Of a stretch of 64,000 nucleotides of DNA, positions 13,131 through 25,960 are shown piece after piece (position 1 is the stretch's first letter; every line of letters begins with the position of its first letter). The notes under the pieces were generated by a model, which saw nothing but the letters and a program-made list of their open reading frames with translations, searched no databases and had not been told where the DNA came from. This stretch comes from Phoronis australis (lineage: Eukaryota; Phoronida; Phoronidae): NCBI GenBank assembly GCA_002633005.1, contig NMRA01000283.1, positions 218,363 to 282,362 of the forward strand. Direction: 5' to 3'. The translations under genes and the position numbers were made by a program.

Positions 13131-15565
13131 AACGTAGTAGGTGAAATTTTGTGTTCCGCGATCAATGATTTCGTTCTTACAACTATTAACTAGGTGGCGG
13201 TTCATAGCTGTTGTCAGACTCAGAACATCACGTCATTCTTAGTGTTTTGTATATCGTCATTTTCACGTTAATTAATACATTGAACTCAACGACTCGACTG
13301 CTGTACTTCTGACGCGGAAAGCAGTTTTCGTAATTTTGGGATTAGGTTATTTTGATTGTCCTTGGAAATATCTAATAGGCAAACTGGTTGAATTTTCGAT
13401 TTTCGTGTTATGTTTTAATGTGAACATAAAAGCAAGGTTAAAGAATCGAACAAAACTTTCACGCGAGTCAAGATTTCGTCAGAGTTGTCAGTTACTTTAT
13501 TGGTGCAGATCATGAACTTTTTAATACATAAAGGTTTGAAAAACGTCAAAACAAGTGCCTGTATGAAGAAATTTCTACACGAAACGTTTTGTTGAGCCTT
13601 CAGAGGAAGAAAATTTAGCGTAGCGTGTGCCGTTATCCAATACGTGCCAATGAGGAGGAACAGACAAACTTATTCTCATCTTTGGGTTCGACGGTTTTTT
13701 TAACCCATGGCGACACTGAAAGACGAGAGTAATTCACGGAATAAAACACCATATCAAGCAAGGATTAGTGTTTATTTTAGAACCGTAACACAAAAGTGTT
13801 GGTAACCTACACTTAGTCTGTACGTCACAAATAATCAGACAAATGACCCGGACTTCCCCGCCCAAACGTGTGAGCGAAAGCGGAATTTCCCGTCATGACG
13901 TCTAAGTGCGGAAACGGTATTTTGTCCGATTACTTTTGAGTCCTATGACGCGTGAAATAAATACAGGGTGCCTCAAGCTTTCATCGTACTTTAAATGAGA
14001 ATTACTCAAAAAAGAGATGGTGCATTCAAGCGCATTTTGACGAAATGTGGAAGTTTTTACTAGAACGACCTTTGAAAGTATGCACTACTCTGGCGCTTAA
14101 ACAGTCAAAAGCTTTATTTGCTATTGCAATCATTAAATTTAAAAAACATGAAATGGGGATGTCAAGGAAGTGGTGTTTCAATGTCAGTCGATACGTATGG
14201 TGCAACTTCCCTTACAGCTCGTCAGCTATGGAGACATCGCAAACTACTTCCGAAATTGCCTCATTTCACGTTTTGGAGATATTTCCCCGGTCAAAGAGCT
14301 CTACAGACCTGAAACCATTCGATTGCTTTTTGTAGGGATACTTGAAAAGTGAGTCAACATAATAAAAAAATAAACGCAAACAACGGTTGATCTGAGGACA
14401 GCTTTCATAGAGCGATTGCGAGCAAACCAAGTGATGTATAATGGCTGCCATGAAAAATAGAGCAATGAGTGTTCCCGCGACAGAGGAGTGCATACAACTG
14501 TATGAAGATTGTAATCCTACGTGAGTAAGAACTCCTACTCTTTGCTGTTAGCAAGAAGCGTTTCAATACACTTTATACCCTCTCTTGTTTGATTTTCCTT
14601 TTATTTGAATAATCTCGAGACACCCTGTATGGTTACGCGTCTTATATTCGCGATCATGTGTTAACTAGAAAGGGATCGATTTTCGACCACCACGATCTCT
14701 GTTGTTTGGCAAACAGGTTTTGTTATTAACTTGTTTTCCTATCAAGAGCACTTATCCACAATGAGTTTTCGCTAGAAATATGTTGACCTCCTTGCTGGCA
14801 CGTAGAAGAATCAGGTCTCGCCAAAGGCGATTAGTTGTTGATTGTTTTAAAATCTTCAATTTATTAGTTTCAATGCTATTGTCAATATTTATGGACAAAA
14901 GCAATTTGCCGACCTTTTCTGTCAGTTTAAAGTTTCCCTTATCCATTGCAGTAGTATGATTATGTTTTAAAATCGTCTCTTGCGTACGCATTTGAATTTC
15001 AGGCTAAAATCGATGTTTTTGAAGTTTTATTTAGTACCAGTATACACTTTTGCCGTTCCAATCATTCTACAGTGAATTTTTCGTAATACATATTTAGAGC
15101 TACAAAAGCGATACAATCCGTTGTGTCATTTGTGATTTCATTACAAATAGTCAATTCTCGTTGTTGGCTGACAAACATTCGTTGAAATCAATGCTGGTTA
15201 CGTTATCAGATAAATACGCTTAAAATACTCTGCCTCAGGCCAAATTTAACATAAATCACTAATACTTATATTAATCGTGTTTTCTTTTTCTTGACTACTT
15301 CCACTGATTGAGGGCACAAGCATCTGTAGCGCGACGTAGAAGCTTCGTCAAAATCCTGGGCAACATCCAATAGAGCAAAATATGATCTGCTTCTAAATAC
15401 CAACAGCTATCAAAATTTCAATCGCGCTTTCATTTCTGTGGACCCAGCGTTTTTTCTTTCAGTCCAAACTCTCATGAAGCCATTTGAGGCTGTTTTTTTT
15501 TCAATTGACGTTGTTATGCCCAGAGGAGACGCATAAGCCGTTCTAGTTACACTAATTTTCACGAG
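13131..15565. other. non-coding stretch
   Basis: I found no recognisable gene, RNA or repeat. Several overlapping short ORFs near 14.0-14.4 kb carry no conserved motif. Confidence 0.4.
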
Positions 15566-15570
15566 TTTGC

Positions 15571-15807
15571 TCAGGAGACGAGTATCAGGAGAAGGTGCGT
15601 GTACGAAGGATGCAGTAACGGCAGTCGGACAGACAACATTTCAGTTTTTCTGTATCCAAAAGACCCTAAGATCGCCCAGAAATGGCACAGGCTCGTGCGT
15701 CGGACACGGGTACAGTTCAGGTGCCACCCTGTGCTCAGCGCATTTTGAGGAATCTTGCTTTGACCCGTCGCAGAAACGTAGATTTGATGGAGATTTCTCC
15801 AACCTGT
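15571..15807 (+). pseudogene. THAP-type zinc-finger exon with a frameshift
   Basis: One frame from about 15571 gives C-x4-C (CVYEGC) followed by an FLYPKDP segment and a conserved-type Trp (QKWHRLVRR). After about 15715 the fitting protein continues in the next frame as LCSAHFEESCFD, which is the C-x2-H part of a THAP finger. The domain therefore reads through only with a one-base shift. A CTCAG acceptor lies just upstream (near 15574) and a CCT/GTAAGTG donor at about 15806. THAP domains bind DNA and occur both in host regulators and in P-element or Kolobok-type transposases. Which one this came from cannot be told. The shift could be decay or a base-call error. Confidence 0.6.
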
Positions 15808-15809
15808 AA

Positions 15810-18040
15810 GTGCATTTGATCAGTGTTGCTGGAGCAAAAACGATGTGTTATATTGTACCATAGTTGCATGGGAATGTGGTCGTCAGGAAAATATTGAGTA
15901 ACAGCATCAGCATCAAATTCTGACTGAGATAATGAATGTGATTGTAGTAAAAACGTTCTCGTCAGTCTATTCTTGCTCGAGATTTTGTGGGAATGTAGGC
16001 TGTCCACATATGTACGTCAATGCAAAGTACTAAAAAATGGAATGTAGATGCCGCGCAAACAGTCTGAGGTCACGACCGCGGCCGGCACAGGAGCTAAAGA
16101 CGGACACTGGACTGAAATAATGGACGAATAACAACGACCAAAGCTTTCATAATTTTGGAACAGAAAAGACAGAAACGAGTATCATTTACCAGAAATAAAA
16201 TCCAGTTAGCATTATAATAATTAGATATGATCGTTCCTGACAAACGCACTCAGCATACGAAATCCAGTGGCTGCTATTCGCGACTGGGCTTTGACGGGTA
16301 ATAACGTCGAGTACAGATTTACGGTTCGAGACATATACATATTACTTGACACTAAAGTGATTAAAATTTTAATTGTGATTCACTCAGAATGTCAGCTCTG
16401 AAATCGCTAAACTGATTAGGCTCCTCCTCGGTTTCACTCGCCGAAGACGCCGGTGCGAGAGGGTCGTGTTCGTACGGCCTCAAACACGCAGTCTGACAAT
16501 TTTGCGAGGTCTAGCTCATTATCTGTTTCACCTATGGCCTGAGTGGCGTCTTCACTCCCGTCTTCATGCGTGCCTGCATAATACTCGTCAAGCTCTACTC
16601 TTCGTAACTTACAAAATCACTGTCATATATGCTGTCCACTCATCAACGTCTTCCACTGATGACATCACGTGGTGGGAATTTACCAAAAATCATTTTTTTC
16701 TTTAAAATTCAAAATTCCTCAAATATTTCTCAAAATAAGTATTTCTTTAGTATTCATAATATATAATTATTGTACACGGTCTAAAACCTCACAAGTGCAA
16801 AAATATTATAGGGATGTCTTAAACCACCCGCTAATGCATTGGAGGCGTCAATCTTCCTCCATAATTATGAGGGTTGTCGAGTAGTTACAGAGCATTATGT
16901 GGTTTCAGATAATTGGTTTTGAATATCTGTTAATAGGCCAAAACAGGGTTTAGTGTCATTTAATGATTTTTATGGTATAAATAATGCAGAAACGAGGAGT
17001 TTTTCAAAACTGTAAAGTTAAAAAGTTGTCAACACTTGTCAGTAATGTTTTTGATAGGTATCGTACACGCACAGTGAACGATTAGATTTCCGTCAGTTTC
17101 AAGCAGCAGAGTAAGGGTAGAACGCCAGTTTTTCCAGCATTGGTAGATTATTTTGTTTACTCAAGAGCGAAGCGTGGTTTTGAAAGAACTTAATTTTGTT
17201 CCAATTTTATTTGGTCAGTATTTACTCACATCAGCGCAAAGCTGTATGTTTAGTATACAGGTTTGCTCTAAGGCTAGAACACATCTTGCTGCTCTAATAA
17301 TTTTGTCGCCAGTCCTTTTTTGTTGTGGATACGAATCTATTCCATACACGGCACATGACGGTATCGGCGGGAAGTTGTACAAATGTTTGTCATTACCGCT
17401 TACATTGGTGCACCTGTACACCACGTAACGCGGCATTTTATCCCAGAGACTGATAAGTAGCCTGCGTCCATACAAGGAGCTAAATGAGAATGCAATGAGC
17501 TAACTCTCATTTAGCTCTTTGGGTCCAAGAAATGACACTCAGCTGTTGCGCAGTGAGGCTTCGGGAAAATTTCTTTGACACGATGATGCCATATGTACCT
17601 CTTTATTGTGATTGGTTGAGAATATATCTGGGGCGCTCAAATGGACTACAAATTAAGGAGGTGTAATTTACGTCGCAATTAGTTACTTTCTGTGGCTTTT
17701 AAAAACAAAAAGTAAATTTATTTAAAAATTCTTCTATTTCTGGTGTCAAAAAGGGTGTTTGGAGGCTATATTTAATTGTCACGTTGATTATTTAAATGCC
17801 CGGTAAGGTCTTGAGCAATACGAAGCGCCAAGTAGTCAAAATAACATAATCTCTAAGTCTAAATAAAGTGCAGTTGTATTCATTGACAACTTGTAAATGT
17901 GAAAACAAAAAATTCTACAAATAGGTGACCTTTGTACTAATCACGAACATCGCGGGTTCACATAGGCCGCATCACGTCACGATACTTACTGGACACGGTT
18001 CAGTGATTTGCGGCGAATCATTTTTGCACACAACTCGTTC
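15810..18040. other. non-coding stretch with a small hairpin
   Basis: No gene is recognised. An inverted repeat pairs GAGCTAAATGAGA (17477-17489) with TCTCATTTAGCTC (17505-17517). Confidence 0.4.
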
Positions 18041-19460
18041 TTAAGGATATCTCTAGCCTTATTCACAAAAACCGACCATTTTTACAATATTTCACATATG
18101 TCTAACAAAGTACTTTATCTTCATTCTCGGGGAATTTCAAGTACGCCTAACGAGAAAAAAGATTTCACAGAACCACCTTGGAACCGCCCAACCGTGTGGA
18201 TATTTGTTTACTACTTATCCGAGGTCAAAGTTTGCAGGCCTATCACTCAAATGTAATCTCCAGCAAGGTACGGAGCAGCTTCGTGTGTACCCTCACTCCT
18301 TTCATTCACCGAGTCGCCATAATGTTGAGTTCACGAGGTGTACATATGATAGAACGTTGCCGGTGAAGACAAAGACAAAACGCAGTTTTGATCCTGAATG
18401 AGTTTTGCGTCTACATGCACTTACGACCATTGAGAATGAATGTTCCGAGTCGCCTCACGCTTCTGCAACTCTGTATTTGCGAACGCAGCAAGTTGTGAAA
18501 AGAGATAAATCCTCACCCAAATTCCATAATTCGATAGGTAATTAACCATTTTGCTGTATTGATCTCATGCTAACGACGTGCTTTAACCACCGACTCGACT
18601 TCTGTTATGCGTTTCTTACTTGATTTCGTATCGGTCTCCCGGCGCATGTTGCGACGTGTAGAACAATAAACTGCTGACCTACTTTTAAGTATGTCAGCAA
18701 TATGGTTGGTTCCTTGGCTGTAGAGGGTAACGTTTTAAAGATAATTAAGTTAACTACGCACTGCAAATTCACTTGACATTGCGAGTGAGTGCTGAAATAG
18801 GTTACATGGTTAAGGCATGTATACATAGGTTATACATTGTATTGACCGAAAACAAGTTTTCACCGAATAATTAATCGAAGACCTTGAGATTTTCTCTCGT
18901 CCCGGTTTAATAGGCTTTTTCTCGGCTTCGGCAAATCCACTTAATTTGATTTAGGTGCAAGAGTTCTCAAAAACAACTCTTTGGATTTTGCTGAAACTCC
19001 CCAAATTTACTATTTATTCACCAATCTTAAAAATACAGTTAGTATTTTCTTTAGAAAGGCCCAATTTTTGCTTAATGTAACAAAGACGAATACGATTGCT
19101 ATCTTTTATAAAAACACCTTACGTTTTGCGAGTTGATTTGTCAAAGGAATCAAAACAAAAAGACCAATCGAAAATTCTTAACAGCGCTTTTGAAGTAACT
19201 ATTAAAGTTTTATTTGAAAAAGGTTTCATTAAAATCCTTCTAGGGGTATTTTTACTATGAATGTACCTCTCTTAAAAATGAAAGATTGACTTAAAATGTG
19301 CTAACGTAATAATAACAATGGTACATCAATATAAAACATATTAATATTCCTTGATAATTTTTCTTTAAGAAAGTATATACTTTTACTAGTTGATAAGGCT
19401 TAGTTTTCTGATATACGAGTAAGAATGAGCCACAAAATAAGTTTTCAGATAATCTTAAAA
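18041..19460 (+). repeat. 1.4-kb dispersed repeat R3, copy a
   Basis: This copy is collinear with 24587-25960 in the same orientation. Shared blocks include TTAAGGATATCTC, CATTTTTACRATAT, CTTCATTCTC, TTTACTAGTTGA and ATACGAGT. Divergence is substantial (roughly a quarter of positions by eye), with few large indels. There is no coding frame and no family motif. It is either a large non-autonomous element or a segmental duplication. Confidence 0.75.
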
Positions 19461-20166
19461 ACATTTGGCCATCATTTTAACCTACTTCAACGTCACGTGG
19501 CCGCTATATGGTGAGTTTCTAATTAAACTGGCCAAGCAATCACAGAGATGAGGAGATAGCCTGCAAGTATTGCGTTTTAATCGACACAGGCATGTTTCTA
19601 TTAGAAAGCTGATTCAAGTTTCGCGTCGGCACCTACCCCTGTTGAACTCAACATTGCGAAATGGTGTACCTTCAAACGTCAGTTGTCAACACTTTGGCAC
19701 GCACTGGCAAGAGTGTGCCGCCAGCATTTCCATGCGTCGTGCTAGACGATGGGGACGCCGTTCGATTGACGAACTTCAAACCACATAACGTCTTATGTGA
19801 TGCGACTTTTACTAAAAACGATGAACGATATTTTAAAAAAAATGGCGGCCTAGTCGTTGCATTAGCTTCGTATATCCTTTTTATTTGATACTTTGTCCTC
19901 ACCTCAATAGTTTAGACTTTCCTGCGGGTCTCAGTGATCGGCATGCGTCGGGCCACAGGTATTTTTAAAATGCAAATTGATCAGTTAGATGTGTAACACC
20001 ACCTTACGCTCCGGTTTAATCCCCAATTGTGACGGGGTAACTACAGACAAATTAGTTCCCAAGTACAGGCACTCCGCACCAGAATCTCACCGTGGGTTCG
20101 ACGAATCTCCATTAATTGCCAACCAGTCCCGCCCAGCACGTAGGAACTGCGGACTTTAATTGGTTC

Positions 20167-20722
20167 ACTAGACCCCGATGTCTTTGTAATTAAGCCATTG
20201 ATGCTATTTTGAGTAACTGGCCCCCACCGGGACCGCGCTACTGACTTCGAAGACGCCAAGCTATTGGGTCACTGACACTTCACATGCCAAGCAGTTGTAA
20301 GTCGGTTCTAATATGACTCGCTGTATTTAAACTATGTTGCCACTGACAGCTATACATTTGAAACTCCGCGATTTGAAATGTTCGAGTTATCCGTCACCAT
20401 GTGGTAAATTTTCTTGTTGCAAAGCTCTGTACTTCTTTTCTCTAGAACCCTATGTCGGTAGTTGTGAATAAGCCTTCGATGTTATTTTGAATAAGTTTGA
20501 GAGTCCCCCTACAGCGGGACCGCGCTTCTAACATCGAAGAGGCCACGCTATTGGGGCACTGTGACTCCGTCGGATATTCTATGCAAGTGTTCATGTAAGT
20601 GTCGAGATCTGTGTCGCTGCATTTAAATAAAACCTTACATCGGCTGTAATAGCGGTAATCATGAAATTCTGCTATTTGAAATCTGCACCCGTCACCGTGT
20701 GGTAAGGTTTCTTGTGGCACGT
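20167..20722 (+). repeat. local tandem duplication R4 (two units of about 275 bp)
   Basis: Unit one (about 20167-20440) and unit two (about 20441-20722) align end to end. Shared blocks are TAGAMCC, the TAAGCC...ATTTTGA block, GGGACCGCGCT, TTCGAAG/ATCGAAG, GCTATTGGG, TATTTAAA/CATTTAAA, CCGTCACC and TGTGGTAA. A 116-aa minus-strand ORF covering 20442-20792 lies mostly within unit two. It is not conserved in unit one, so I do not call it a gene. Confidence 0.7.
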
Positions 20723-20829
20723 CGTGTGTCCCAAAGATGACGTCATTTGGTTTGATTAGTACAAGCGCCTCCAAAGCTTTTTCCGGCGCCATATGAGGTT
20801 TCTGATGGAGACGTCTGACAGTAATTAAT

Positions 20830-23005
20830 TTTGGTAGTTAATGTCGAGAGAAAAGAAGAAATAATACGCTTTTGTTGACGAATATTACATATATTCAAGA
20901 TCTCCAAACGTCATTTGGTTTATCTTATCTCCACTTTAACCAATTTATTTTAATGGTAAATACGTCTGTACTGATTTCAGCGAATGTCCGATAGATAACA
21001 GCGAAAACTGGCCATTTCAGTGTAAATTAAAAAGAAAATACATACAGCAGACTTTGTTGTTTTGAAGCTTTGGTCAAAACTTTTAGAAGTTTATCCCGTC
21101 TATCCAAAAAAATCACGTTTTTCCGCCATAAGACTGATAATGCTCTTTTAATCCGAGAATGATCCGAGATTGGTGTGTGCAATCTTACTGACATGGGGCA
21201 CTGAAACTATTCGTAAAGCAGGTCTTTTCCCTCAGTATGATTATGGAACGCCCGCCCTGTTTTTGAAAAGCTGCACAAAAATTACGTACATGGAAGCAAT
21301 AGTAATACAAGGTTTGAAACGTCATGACTCGCCAGGTAATGCATATTAAGATGTAAAAATGCACTAGGCAAAGGTGCGCTAAGCTTCGATACTCGTCTTT
21401 CTTTGTGCCACCCTTCCCGTCATTTTTATTTTTGAGGCCTTCCCCCCACCATCAGTTCAGCAACTCTGTCGTAGTGCCACCTGCGACGGATCCCCCAAAA
21501 CCTACGAGTTCACCACTGTGTATTGCTTCTCGGTGGGGTAAAGACGTGCTTTCAAATGTGGAAACAAAAATAAACTAGTCGCGCTTGCCAGTGCGTCGGA
21601 ACTGGTAATATCGCATCCTACAAGCGGATGCTTGCTCAGGAAATGTTTATGCTGAGACCTTGTTCAGTAACAGATTTTTATTCTGTGCCAAAGCAAAACG
21701 TCCGCCTTTCGTAGCAGTTTTGAGAACTAAGTCCAGGTTTTGTTTACTCGGTTGCTGACTGGCATGGGTGTGTTTCATGAAACCGTGCAAATGGCATGCT
21801 TTTCCATGTAGGACACTATGCAGATTGATTCCTTACATCATAGAGCAAGCCCAAAATTATGATTGGCTAAAAATAACCGAAAGACTTCGGCAGGCGATCG
21901 TTTATGATATCTGACTCAAAAACGGTGTGAAAGAATATTTGGCGAATAAGACAAATCTCGAGATTCAACTCAGTATGAGTAATGTGGATCTTCCCATACA
22001 TGTGCGAAATACGGGACAATCCGTTTGATAATATGTAACAAACCCTAACATATGCACTAGCAGCCATCTCTGAATCACCAACATGACTTCAAACGTTGCG
22101 TTGACAAATCATCGAGAGCAGCAGTTAAAATTTCCAGTGCACCTGGGTACAAGGCGTGACGGCTTACAAGAGCCTGCAGTTCCAAACTTGCCCGGTAGCT
22201 GATATTTCATTCCACCCCGAGTGAAGTGTTGCACGATCAAATCGTCTACTCTTGCCAAGCGGTCGTCGCGGCACAGCAAGGTGTTAGTTCCACAATTCTA
22301 TTAATTCAAACAATGTTTCAGAGGTAACGGGATCTTTTTGTTGGGGAAATCTGTTATGCTAAAGGACAATATTTGGTCGATGTTTGACAACATGCTGATT
22401 ATGAATGGTGACGCCATTTGCTGTCGCCAACTGAGAAAGAAAGAGGGATTTTCGAGCACTGGCAATTTTGCACCACCCCTCCCCTTCTCTCACCCGAAAT
22501 TGGTTAGAGTTGAGTAAAAAAATGAATCCCAGGTCTTTTTGGCTCACCACATAATTGTTTTGTTGAAAGGCGGCAACTAAAAATGCCGCACCACCGACAC
22601 GATTATCAAAAAGTGGAGGTCCGAATCAGCAGCGGTTTTTGGCCTAGACTATTGCCTAGCGTCTAGACTGTTCCGTTCTATTGAAAATGAAGTCGAGTGA
22701 TTTATCAACGCAGGCTGTTCCACATCTGCAAGGGCACTTCTGTTGATGACCGCTTTGTACGGTGACGGTAGATACTAGTGACGTAGTTACCTGTTTCAAA
22801 CCTTGTCCTACAAACTATGTATTAGGCTTTGCAGTATACTGTTTATAGACAGAGAGCGTGTAATACTTAGAATACGTCATTATGTACAGAGTAACAACGG
22901 CGTTTTATGTTACAACTCTTTAAATGCGGATGTAATGACACTTTTCTTCCCTGGGATAGCATTACACTCTTCCACAGTCCTACTAAAGCTGCACCAATGT
23001 TGAAT
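20830..23005. other. non-coding stretch
   Basis: Nothing recognisable was found on either strand. Confidence 0.4.
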
Positions 23006-23008
23006 GTT

Positions 23009-23354
23009 CTTTAACATGGCTTTTCATTGGTTAAAGTATTGAAACTGACGTCATAACTTTAAGTCATTCCGATTGGTTGAAATCTTGGAAACCCCTTTCA
23101 GTTTGCTTTTACGTAGTTACTGGCGACCACCTTTCATCTGAATAGTTGCAATTTACTAAAATGGACAGTGATCGAGTTAAACAAAATCAAGGGAACCCCG
23201 ATCAAATGCCTCAAGCCCAAGCAAGTACAGTTCATAAAGGCGTGTGCAAGTGGTGTGCAAGGCATGCGCATTAATGCCCACACAGGGAATTCCGTGTGTC
23301 GCTCATCATGTTTCAACAAGGCAACTTCACAGTGTAGGTGGCGCTGTGTCAGAG
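23009..23354 (+). repeat. dispersed repeat R2, copy b
   Basis: This is the partner of 10268-10643 in the same orientation. It lacks the internal segment and the upstream hairpin of copy a. Short ORFs on both strands here come from the repeat. Confidence 0.75.
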
Positions 23355-24586
23355 GATGGGATATCGAGTGGTGAACTATGGCATAATATATTACTTGGAG
23401 TAACGACACCTACCTGGCGAGTCAACTCACGTCACGCTTTCACATGAGGAAATCAATGCACTTAGGAGCTTGACTGTATCAAAGATAACAGTTTCCTATA
23501 GTGCAACTAAAATATCTTTTACTGTAAATTTGTCTTGCAGGAACCCGACTGCGTGCTCAAACCTGGAACGGATCCAGGATTGATCAGACTGCACCTGAGC
23601 AAGCGACATGATTTTATTTGCGTTTGATGCGGAAACTTTCGACGATTTTACTCACAGGCGGTGTGATCAAGTCAGATACAGGTCGCAATTAGCGTAAGCG
23701 TCCGTGGTCGGTAAAAACAAATCTAACAAATAAAAGATTCTTTTAGAAAAATTGTCTTGAATCTGGATAGCTCGGGAACTCGGTTATCTAACGTTACGCG
23801 ATTATTTTTGGAACTACCTTGCAAACGGTAAACATGGTAATATTAAGGCAGATCGACGGACTGGTGGCAAAAACACATTAAATAACGAACGTTTCAAAGA
23901 CGGGGTGATTTTAAAATTGTCAAATGGCAGATTCCCTTCTATAGGCTTACTCATTTTGCCAAGTGTCCATCGAACTCGTTACAAAGGAATAAGACAATCC
24001 ATGTGTCATGGAGGATTCAAGTCGTAATGACGTACTGGATTTGATAATCGCACTGTTGATTACCTGGCGGAGTTACGAAAGCAAGTGTTTTTCTGTTCCC
24101 GTTCCTTTTGCATACGTAAAATAGCAAACCCAATGCCAATAAGTCTTGATAAGTCATGTTGCGTAAAATTCCCACAAGGCCATCACTTGAATGATAAATT
24201 TGAGATATCTCAAATTGTGGTGGTCTGTTGTAGGTATCGATAGCAGTCTCATATCAATGATCGCGTGCGAAATGCTATCCGCTGTTTTTGCTTCAACAGC
24301 ATAATTCCAGCATTCGATTATTTTTGATGCGTGATTATTCATACTGGTTGTATGATTAGTGATACAAGCACAAGATGGCTTGCTCGGGTTGCGTTCACAA
24401 CGTGATGCATTTTTGGAAATTCAGCGTGAACGGTTGCACCTAATTGAAACAATGCCTAATGTACCTCTTAGGGGAGGTACATATCCAGTGAAACAGTGGC
24501 ATACAGAAGCCGCAACAACATTTCAATAAAAGAACTTACCACGCATTACAACATTTGCATGATTAAAGGGGATTGGTGTAGCTATG

Positions 24587-25960
24587 TTAAGGATATCTCA
24601 AACCTTACTCACAAAATTAGCCATTTTTACGATATATTACGTATGTCTAGCAAAATACCTTCTCTTCATTCTCTGGGAACTTCAAATACGAAATATATAC
24701 CGGGTATCAAGAAAAAAGATTTAACAGAATCACCTTGAACTGCACAATCGCGTGTAAATTTGTTCACTACTTATCCCAGGTTAAAGGGTACGGGGCTGTC
24801 ACTCAAATCGAATCTGCTGCCAGGCACAGAGCGGCTCCTTATCCTCAGTCCTTTCCTTCGCCGAGTCGTCACAATAATGCGTCAACGAGTTAAACATATG
24901 ACAGAAAGATGCCGGGGAAAACGAATATAAAACGTAGTTTTGATCCTGAGCGTCTCGCGAGTTGTGAAAAGAGATAAAACGTCACCCAAATTCCTTAATT
25001 CTGGTAATCTGACATTTCACTGTTTCGATCTCATGCTCACGACGCCCTTGATCCAGCGACTCGATTTCTGTATCCACTCCGTACATGTACTTGGATTTCA
25101 TATCAGTTTCCTAGCGCGTGGTGTGTCTAACAATGAGCCTTTGACCTAATTTAAAGTGGACTACAATGCATTAGCTTGTCCCGCTTAATATGTTGGCTGC
25201 ACCAGTGACCTAGTCTAGCCGTGACGTAATTAGAATCGACTTGGCTGATTAAATGTTCGTGTGATACCTAGTCAATTGCGCACTGATGACATTGCGCGTG
25301 AATGTTGAAATAATGAACGCGGCTAAGGGGTGTTTAGGTTATATTGACCGAAAAAAGTTTTCATCGAATAATTAACAAAGATCTTAAGACTTTCATCTCT
25401 CAAGATTTAATCGACTTTTTCTTGGCTTCGACAAATCGATTTAATTTGAACTTAGCGAAACGAATCCTCGAAAACGACTCGGTGGAGTTCGCTAAAACTT
25501 TCCAAACTTGAAAATTGTTCATCAATCTCAAAAAACGCTGATAGGCTTTTCAATATAAAGGCCCAGTTTTTGCAAAATGTAACGAAGTCGAATACGACTG
25601 CCATTTTTTACAAAAAAGTACGTTTTGGGAGTTGATTTTCACAGAAACCAAATGATAAGACTAATCGAAAATTCCTAACATTGTTTTTGAGTAATTGGTG
25701 AAGTTTTCATTTAAAAAAGGTTTCATTAAAATCGACCAAGGGATCATTTTGGTATGAATGTACCTTTCTTAAAATGAAGTTTTGACTTAAAAATGTTCAT
25801 GTAATACTGATAATAATGCTACATAAATATAAAACGTATTTCTATTTTTCCTCATCTTTTTCTTTCAGAAAATATTAACCTTTACTAGTTGACAAAGCCT
25901 AGTTTTTTACATACGAGTTGGAATGTAGGCCACTAAGTACGGTTTGAGATAACTTTAAGA
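24587..25960 (+). repeat. 1.4-kb dispersed repeat R3, copy b
   Basis: This is the partner of 18041-19460. The two copies lie about 6.5 kb apart in direct orientation, with unrelated sequence (including R4 and R2b) between them. Homology fades at both ends without a visible terminal repeat. Confidence 0.75.

Noticed and set aside
20442-20792. 116-aa minus-strand ORF
   Set aside because: It lies mostly within one unit of a tandem duplication and is not kept in the other unit.
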